Positions 59,063 to 64,000 of a stretch of 64,000 bases of DNA are shown here, one piece after another. Source of the stretch: Kribbella sp. NBC_01245 (GTDB lineage: Bacteria; Actinomycetota; Actinomycetes; Propionibacteriales; Kribbellaceae); assembly GCF_036226525.1 (NCBI RefSeq), contig NZ_CP108487.1, positions 4,712,001 to 4,776,000 on the forward strand, written 5' to 3'. A model generated the notes under the pieces. It ran no database searches, was not told where the DNA came from, and saw only the letters and a list, made by a program, of their open reading frames with translations. Position numbers and translations under genes: made by a program. Numbering within the stretch: position 1 is the first letter of the stretch; every line of letters starts with the position of its first letter.

Positions 59063-60216
59063 GGCACGGGGTCTTCGCTTACACCTGGGACCTCGTCGGT
59101 GATCCCGACGCGGCTCGCCGTCTCAACGATCTCGGCGCCGATACGGTCACGCTGCAGGCGGCGTACCACTCGGTGCGGGCGACGACCGGCTGGCATCCAC
59201 GGCATCGCGTCGTTCACGCCGACCACGCGGCGACGTACTTCCGGATCCGGCCCGAACGTTGGCGCGGGCAACTACTTCAGCCCGTTGCGCCGTCCTGGGG
59301 TGTGCCGGATGACGATCGCTTCGGTACGGCGCTCGCGGCGTTGACCGCCGAGGGGTTGCGGACCGAGGCTTGGCTGGTGTTGACGCATTCGTCGATCCTC
59401 GGGCGTTCGGCGCCGGACCTCACGGTGCGGAACGCGTTCGGCGAGACCTTCCAGTACGCATTGTGCCCGGCGCAACCCGCGGTCCGGGAGTACGCGTTGA
59501 CCCTGGTCCGGGAGGTGTGCGACCAGTACGACGTACCCGCGTTGATGCTGGAGGCGTGCGGGTGGCTCGGTTTCGATCATGGCAGCCATCACGAGAAGAC
59601 GGCCGGCGCTGACCTGTCTCCTTGTGCGCGGGATCTCCTGTCGCTCTGTCTTTGCCCGGCCTGCACGGCACACCTTGTTGCGCTGGGCATCGACACGGTC
59701 GACCTCGCGCAGGACATTCGCCTCAGCGTGAATCGCGAACTCCAGCAGGGTGTTCCGGCCGGTGCGAACCTCGCCGAGGCCATCGGGGCTGCTCGCGCCG
59801 AGGTGTTGTACGGGTATCGCACGAAGGTCATTGCCGACTTGGTGGCTGATATCCGGGGCGTGTCGTCTGATCGTGACTTGTTGCTGATGGCAACGGATGA
59901 TCCGCAGGTGACCGGGCCGGATGTCGGCGCGGACTTGACGGGGTTTGCGGAAGGGCCGCCCGACGCCTTCGTACTGAAGTGCTGGCACGACGAAGAGGCG
60001 GCGCTCGCGCGAGTCAAGGCCGCAGCCGCGCGGACTGACGTACCGCTTGTCGCGAACGTGACGGCCTTGGAGCAGCGGCCCGAGGATTTGGCGTCGTTCA
60101 CCAGTCGGCTGGTCGCGGCCGGCGTCTCGGAGGTGCGGTACTACCACGCCGGGCTGGCATCGCCCGCACGTCAAGCGGCCATCCGTACGGCGATCCGCGG
60201 CGGTGGCGGCGTATGA
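59056..60216 (+). CDS. Alanine-rich operon protein of unknown function
   Basis: 386 residues; ATG 59056 overlaps the gudD stop by seven bases. Start VRHGVFAYTWDLVGDPDAAR, then GADTVTLQAAYHSVRATTGW, NAFGETFQYALCPAQPAVRE, LMLEACGWLGFDHGSHHEKT, and a CxxC in LSLCLCPACTAHLV. Strand-helix alternation suggests a TIM-barrel of glycosidase or isomerase type; conserved Glu-Ala-Cys-Gly and His-rich segments would suit a metal site. I recognise it as one of the 'alanine-rich' proteins that sit in actinobacterial sugar operons; no biochemical function is known to me. Co-translated with both neighbours. Confidence 0.78.
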   Translation: MVRHGVFAYTWDLVGDPDAARRLNDLGADTVTLQAAYHSVRATTGWHPRHRVVHADHAATYFRIRPERWRGQLLQPVAPSWGVPDDDRFGTALAALTAEGLRTEAWLVLTHSSILGRSAPDLTVRNAFGETFQYALCPAQPAVREYALTLVREVCDQYDVPALMLEACGWLGFDHGSHHEKTAGADLSPCARDLLSLCLCPACTAHLVALGIDTVDLAQDIRLSVNRELQQGVPAGANLAEAIGAARAEVLYGYRTKVIADLVADIRGVSSDRDLLLMATDDPQVTGPDVGADLTGFAEGPPDAFVLKCWHDEEAALARVKAAAARTDVPLVANVTALEQRPEDLASFTSRLVAAGVSEVRYYHAGLASPARQAAIRTAIRGGGGV

Positions 60217-61166
60217 AGCTCGTGCTGGTACCACCGCAGATCGATGCGACCCGGGATTGGCCGTCGCGGTTGATGGCGGACGTGCCCGGCTGGTTGGTGG
60301 TCCGCCCATCGGACGACGCTGTTTACGAGGAGCTGCGGACGGCGGACGCGGCGTATGGCGTACTCACGCCTGCGCTGTTGCCCGACGGGTTGAGGTGGTT
60401 GCAGGCGCCGCAGGCCGCTCCGCCGCCGGGGTACTTCTTTCCCGAGCTCGTCGCGCATCCCGTCGTGGTGACGAATATGCGCGACACCTACACCGATCAC
60501 GTGGCGGCTCATACGTTGGCGTTGGTGCTGGCGTTGTGCCGCGGCCTGCCGAGGTACTTTCGCGATCAGGTGGACGCGCATTGGGCGCCCGACTGGGAGC
60601 CGGCCTCGGTGGTGAACTTGCCCGAGGCAACGGCCTTGGTCGTTGGCGCAGGCGCGGTCGGTGCCGAAGTCGGCCGGCTGTTGGGAGCTTTCGGTACGAC
60701 GGTTGTGGGGGTGGACGAGCGCTCCAAGGGCCCGCTGGAAGGCTTTGCGGCGGTTGAACCGGCTGAGGCGCTGGACTCGTTGCTGCCGACGGCTGACCTG
60801 GTCATCCTGACCGTGCCACATACGCCCGCGACCGAGGGCTTCTTCGACGTACGACGCTTTGGGTTGCTCAAGCCTTCGGCGTACTTCGTGAATATCGGCA
60901 GAGGTCCGACCGTCCAGCTCGACGCTTTGGTTGACGCGCTCTCCGAGGATCGGTTGGCCGGGGCCGCGCTTGACGTGTTCGAGAGTGAACCGCTGCCGCC
61001 AGGGCATCCGCTGTGGCAGCGCCCGGATGTCCTGATCACCCCGCATGTCGCCGGCGTCGGGCCTTATGCCGACGAACGCCGCTATGCCGTCCTGCGGGAG
61101 AACGCGCGCCGATTCGCGAGCGGCGTGGACCTTGTCAACGTGGTCGACAAGACCTCCTGGTTCTGA
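60213..61166 (+). CDS. D-2-hydroxyacid dehydrogenase
   Basis: 317 residues. NAD-binding ALVVGAGAVGAEVGRLLGAF, then VDERSKG; active-site Arg in FVNIGRGPTVQLDALVDALS, Glu region DVFESEPLPPGHPLWQRPD and His in LITPHVAGVG. 2-hydroxyacid dehydrogenase (GhrA/SerA-like) fold. In this operon it may reduce a keto-intermediate such as hydroxypyruvate or tartronate semialdehyde analogues, or oxidise a sugar acid. Start overlaps the previous stop (ATGA). Confidence 0.88.
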   Translation: MKLVLVPPQIDATRDWPSRLMADVPGWLVVRPSDDAVYEELRTADAAYGVLTPALLPDGLRWLQAPQAAPPPGYFFPELVAHPVVVTNMRDTYTDHVAAHTLALVLALCRGLPRYFRDQVDAHWAPDWEPASVVNLPEATALVVGAGAVGAEVGRLLGAFGTTVVGVDERSKGPLEGFAAVEPAEALDSLLPTADLVILTVPHTPATEGFFDVRRFGLLKPSAYFVNIGRGPTVQLDALVDALSEDRLAGAALDVFESEPLPPGHPLWQRPDVLITPHVAGVGPYADERRYAVLRENARRFASGVDLVNVVDKTSWF

Positions 61167-61217
61167 AAGGAGCTCGATACCAAGGGAAGTTCCGCTTTGA
61201 GAGAAGGAGAGTCCGCG

Positions 61218-62003
61218 ATGCGTGGATACCGCCCCCTCGCCGTCCTGTTGTCGGTCGTCGCCAGTGTGACGACTGTCGCCGCGACGTCGAGTAGTTCCAC
61301 CGCAGCACCCATTCCCGTTCCTGCCTGCACCTATCCCGCCGAGATCTTGAACCTGTCCCGGTGGAAGTTGCAGCTGCCGATTGACGACCCCAACCAGTCC
61401 GGCACACAGATCCTGCAGGTGACTCAACCCCGGTTGAACACCTACCAGATCTCGCCGTGGTTCAAGGTGTCTTCCACGTCCACCTGCGATGCCGTCCAGT
61501 TCCGGAATGCCGTGAACGGGGTGAAGACCCCCAACACGACGTACGCCCGCTCGGAGCTGCGTGAGATGAACAGTGGCGGCAATGAGGCCAGCTGGTCCTC
61601 GAACTCCGGCACGCACACGATGGTGATCGACCAGGCCATTACCCATCTGCCCAAGGTGAAGCCGCATGTGGTGGCTGGGCAGATCCATGACGGCAATGAC
61701 CGTTCGGTGTTCCGGTTGGAGGGCTCGAGCCTCTATGTGACCCGGGACAACGACACCCACTACAAGCTCGTGACCAGCAACTACACGCTGGGCACCCGCT
61801 TCCAGGCCAAGTTCGTGGTCAGCAATGGCTCGATCAAGGCCTACTACAACAACGTATGGCAGGCGACCATCCCGGTCTCGTTCACTACTGGGTACTTCAA
61901 GGCAGGCGTGTATACGCAGGCCAACTGCACCAACTCGTCTCCTTGTGACGGCAGCAACTACGGCCAGGTGAAGGTCTACAACCTCACGGTCTCGCACAGC
62001 TGA
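61218..62003 (+). CDS. Secreted polysaccharide lyase family 7 (alginate lyase-type)
   Basis: 261 residues; GAAGGAGA before ATG 61218. Signal peptide ends around STAA-AP (about 30). The three PL7 signatures are present: YARSELREM, AGQIHDGND and GYFKAGVYTQ, forming the beta-jelly-roll active cleft with catalytic Gln/His/Tyr. It cleaves alginate or another beta-1,4-uronan by beta-elimination outside the cell. Last gene of the aldarate operon, 51 bp after the dehydrogenase. Converges on the GH29 gene. Confidence 0.9.
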   Translation: MRGYRPLAVLLSVVASVTTVAATSSSSTAAPIPVPACTYPAEILNLSRWKLQLPIDDPNQSGTQILQVTQPRLNTYQISPWFKVSSTSTCDAVQFRNAVNGVKTPNTTYARSELREMNSGGNEASWSSNSGTHTMVIDQAITHLPKVKPHVVAGQIHDGNDRSVFRLEGSSLYVTRDNDTHYKLVTSNYTLGTRFQAKFVVSNGSIKAYYNNVWQATIPVSFTTGYFKAGVYTQANCTNSSPCDGSNYGQVKVYNLTVSHS

Positions 62004-62041
62004 CCCGGCCCTAGGCATCTACTGAACGCCCCCAAGGGCGG

Positions 62042-62071
62042 CCAGCACACTCCTAGTCGCGGGTGTGCTGG
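62042..62071. terminator. Bidirectional terminator between PL7 and GH29 genes
   Basis: Perfect 9-bp arms CCAGCACAC / GTGTGCTGG with a 12-nt loop; overlaps the GH29 stop codon (62053-62055) and lies 38 bp after the PL7 stop. Confidence 0.6.
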
Positions 62072-63324
62072 CGGTAGACGTCGAGCTCGCCGTCCAGCTC
62101 TAGCTCGATCACCGTGCAGTCCCGGTCGAGGGCGGTGTCCGAGGCGACGGAGAGGTACTCCCAGCCGGGGACCTCGCCGAGGCCGCCGACGCGACGGTGT
62201 TGCAGGTCGACGCCGCCGCCGAGGATGGTTGCCTTGAGCACCTGGTTCTTCAGACCGCGGACCACTACGTACTCGTTGGGCCGGTCGAAGCAGAACAGGT
62301 AGAGCCGGCGCCGGTCGGTGGAGACCGTGGAGGCGCCGTAGAAGTGGCCGAGCGGGAGACCGCGGCCGGTGTCGTAGATCGCGGGTTCGTGCCGGCGGAT
62401 CCAGTCGCCGAGCTCCCGCAGGCGCTCCACCTGCGGGCCGGGGATCGTGCCATCCTCTCGCGGTCCGACGTCCAGCAGCAGGTTCCCCCCGCCGCCGATC
62501 GTCTCGGCGAAGATCCGGACCAATTGGCGGATCGATTTGTAGTTGTCGTCCGCGTGCTGGAAACCCCACGAGTCGTTGATGGTCAGGCACAGCTCCCACG
62601 GACCGGCCGGCGGCTCGATCGGCACTCCCTGCTCCGGCGTCGCATAGTCACCGAAGCCACCGTTCATCCGCCCGTTGATCACCGCCTGCGGGGTGATCCT
62701 CATGATCAGCTCGCGGACCTCGTCCATCCGCCACTGCTCGGGGTCGCGCTCCCAGTCGCCGTCGAACCACAGCAGGTCTGGGCCGAACCGTTCCAGCAAC
62801 TCGGTCAGCTGGGCCCGGTGGAAGGTGAGGAAGCACTCCCACCTGGCCGGGTCCTCCTCCCCTGCCGCCGGCACCGCGAACGGGTTGCCGCGCTCGTCGA
62901 CCGGCATCTGGGCCGGCCGGACCGAGGCGTAGTTCGGGTGGGTCCAATCCAGGTGGCTGAAGTAGAGCCCGACCTTGAGGTCGTGCCGCCGCAACGCGTC
63001 GACATACTCACTGACGATGTCGCGGCGCGCGGGCGTCGCCTTCACCGTGGACAGATCGTTGGCCGCCGTATCGTAGAGCGCGACTCCGTCATGGTGCTTC
63101 GTGGTCAGTACGGCGTACCGCGCTCCGGCCGCCTCGAACAGGTCGGCCCAGGCGTCGGCGTCGAACTTGGCGGCGGTGAAGCCATCGAGCTGCTTCAGGT
63201 AGTCGTCGTGGCTGATCCGGCCATTGAAGAACGACCAGGACTCGGCGATCCCGTTGACGGCGTAGACACCGTAGTGGATGAAGATGCCGAGCTTGGCCTC
63301 GTCGAACCAGGGCTGGATCGCCAC
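62053..63324 (-). CDS. Alpha-L-fucosidase, glycoside hydrolase family 29
   Basis: 423 residues from GTG (GAGGAG upstream). AIQPWFDEAKLGIFIHYGVY, ESWSFFNGRISHDDYLKQLD, RYAVLTTKHHDGVALYDTAA and the nucleophile region DLLWFDGDWE define GH29; GGGGNLLLDVGPREDGTIPG is also conserved. No signal peptide, so a cytoplasmic exo-fucosidase acting on imported oligosaccharides. Eleven bases downstream of the frameshifted glycosidase, same operon. Suggests the substrate polysaccharide contains fucose next to uronic acid. Confidence 0.92.
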   Translation of the reverse strand: MAIQPWFDEAKLGIFIHYGVYAVNGIAESWSFFNGRISHDDYLKQLDGFTAAKFDADAWADLFEAAGARYAVLTTKHHDGVALYDTAANDLSTVKATPARRDIVSEYVDALRRHDLKVGLYFSHLDWTHPNYASVRPAQMPVDERGNPFAVPAAGEEDPARWECFLTFHRAQLTELLERFGPDLLWFDGDWERDPEQWRMDEVRELIMRITPQAVINGRMNGGFGDYATPEQGVPIEPPAGPWELCLTINDSWGFQHADDNYKSIRQLVRIFAETIGGGGNLLLDVGPREDGTIPGPQVERLRELGDWIRRHEPAIYDTGRGLPLGHFYGASTVSTDRRRLYLFCFDRPNEYVVVRGLKNQVLKATILGGGVDLQHRRVGGLGEVPGWEYLSVASDTALDRDCTVIELELDGELDVYRQHTRD

Positions 63325-63335
63325 GGAGATTCTCC

Positions 63336-64000
63336 TCAGGTCGCAGATAGAACGGGATAGGGGATGCCGCGCCGCCGGAGATAGTCCTCGTCGGTCGACC
63401 GGTCGCTGGTCACGATCGCCGGCGGCGTTCCGTTCGCGGCAGCGGCCATCCACGCGTCGAACAAGGCGCCGCCGGGAGCACTCGCCCGCCGCGGCTCCGC
63501 ACCGTCACCCACGTCCAGCACAACCGCTGTCGAGCGAGTCCCGGCCTGCGACGGGCTGTGCTTCAGCTCCGCGGCGACATCGCGCAGACGCTCGCCGACC
63601 GGCTTCGGTAGGCCGCGCTCGTCGCACAGGCCGAGGCTGTACTCCAGCTCGGGGAAGTCCCGCATCGTGCGCGAGACATCGTGGCTGCACCACCAGGTAA
63701 CACCCCACACCCCCTTCACAGCGGGCCAGGTTCCGAACCGTCTGTTCGGCGAACTCCGGTGCCTGCTCCGGCGTGACCGAGCCGGCCGGTGCGCCGATCT
63801 CCTGCACCCAGATCGAGCGAGCCGGGTCCGGTGCCCAGGCCCGGGCCAGCTCCACGACGTACTCGGCGACATGGGCCGCCTCCGTGCTGAGGCCGCCGTA
63901 CTTCTTGCCGATGCCGGCGGAGAACACCCACGGATGGACGACGGTCCGGGCGCCGAGCGTGGTCAGCTGGCGAGGGGTGAACGTATGGCCCTCGTCGTAC
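63336..64000 (-). pseudogene. Frameshifted glycoside hydrolase, partial (enters from beyond the right edge)
   Basis: The N-terminal frame (VVHPWVFSAGIGKKYGGLST, SIWVQEIGAPAGSVTPEQAP, EFAEQTVRNLARCEG) breaks at a run of five C at 63710-63714 and continues in the next frame (VWGVTWWCSHDVSRTMRDFP, LEYSLGLCDERGLPKPVGER, ...). Joining the two by one base gives a coherent TIM-barrel glycosidase of GH5/GH39 type with WVQEIG (catalytic Glu region) and TWWCSHD. The gene's start lies beyond 64000. Either a real frameshift or a homopolymer sequencing error; the codon use is normal on both sides, so decay is recent if real. Confidence 0.7.

Noticed and set aside
60171-62018. A 615-codon minus-strand frame across the dehydrogenase and PL7 genes
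   Set aside because: Shadow of two real plus-strand genes with catalytic motifs; no coherent fold or start signal.
1-64000. tRNA genes, rRNA, CRISPR arrays, integrase or attachment sites
   Set aside because: No cloverleaf-like sequence, no regularly spaced repeats and no integrase motifs found by eye; a tRNAscan and repeat search would be decisive.

Overview
The window is high-G+C DNA from a free-living actinobacterium. Kribbella, or a close relative in the Nocardioidales/Propionibacteriales, is my best guess. The basis is frequent GTG starts, many leaderless or GGAGG-led genes, F420-dependent and DUF222/13E12-type proteins, a Ku-based end-joining gene, a LAL-type LuxR regulator, and sugar ABC/LacI cassettes. 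Genes are dense and mostly chromosomal housekeeping, catabolic and regulatory. I see no rRNA, tRNA, CRISPR array, prophage or replication origin.

Layout, left to right. 1-11.8 kb: tail of a DUF222/HNH protein; a membrane molybdopterin oxidoreductase with a downstream fasciclin lipoprotein; a flavin reductase; an aldo/keto reductase; a hemerythrin-like protein; then a TRAP-TAXI transporter (fused permease plus lipoprotein receptor), a divergent two-component system and a second, Tat-type TAXI receptor with no permease of its own. 11.9-20.2 kb: a GH38 alpha-mannosidase behind a LacI-type operator, a deletion scar holding the tails of two lost divergent genes, an acidic DUF5709 protein, a cytochrome P450, a FUSC membrane protein, an OsmC protein and a secreted PI-PLC. 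20.3-21.5 kb: a solitary TnpB element with intact catalytic residues. 21.5-27.8 kb: a large LAL regulator divergent from a tightly coupled three-gene unit (unknown protein, SnoaL-like protein, FAD monooxygenase) with a TetR regulator. 27.9-36.2 kb: DUF5107/TPR protein, secreted protein, TetR regulator with a clear operator facing an FAD dehydrogenase, RIO-type kinase, NIPSNAP protein, a 47-residue membrane protein and an F420-dependent oxidoreductase.

36.2-37.8 kb holds the most unusual locus: a secreted HExxHxxGxxH metalloprotease followed by a tiny Cys-rich lipoprotein, preceded by a decayed copy of the same cassette in which only the last 23 codons of the protease remain but its lipoprotein survives. 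37.9-43.2 kb is DNA-repair and stress flavoured: Rho_N-like basic protein, a broken topoisomerase IB, CsbD, a coiled-coil protein, Ku, a membrane protein, a VOC protein and a GNAT protein. 43.2-51.4 kb: an MFS exporter and MarR regulator divergent from each other, a fused branched-chain-type E1 dehydrogenase, DUF1992, an aldehyde dehydrogenase with a DAO-type flavoenzyme, and an alpha/beta hydrolase. 51.4-52.4 kb: an iron-siderophore binding protein under an IdeR/DmdR-like box.

52.5-64 kb is a carbohydrate cluster. A LacI regulator faces an eight-gene operon: sugar-binding lipoprotein, two permeases, 5-dehydro-4-deoxyglucarate dehydratase, glucarate dehydratase, an alanine-rich protein of unknown function, a 2-hydroxyacid dehydrogenase and a secreted PL7 polysaccharide lyase. 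It converges on a GH29 alpha-L-fucosidase and a frameshifted glycosidase that runs off the window. The operon reads as uptake and aldarate-route degradation of acidic sugars released from a polyuronide-containing polysaccharide. That substrate assignment is inference. Coordinates, motifs and repeats below were read by eye; family names rest on recognised motifs, not on database searches.
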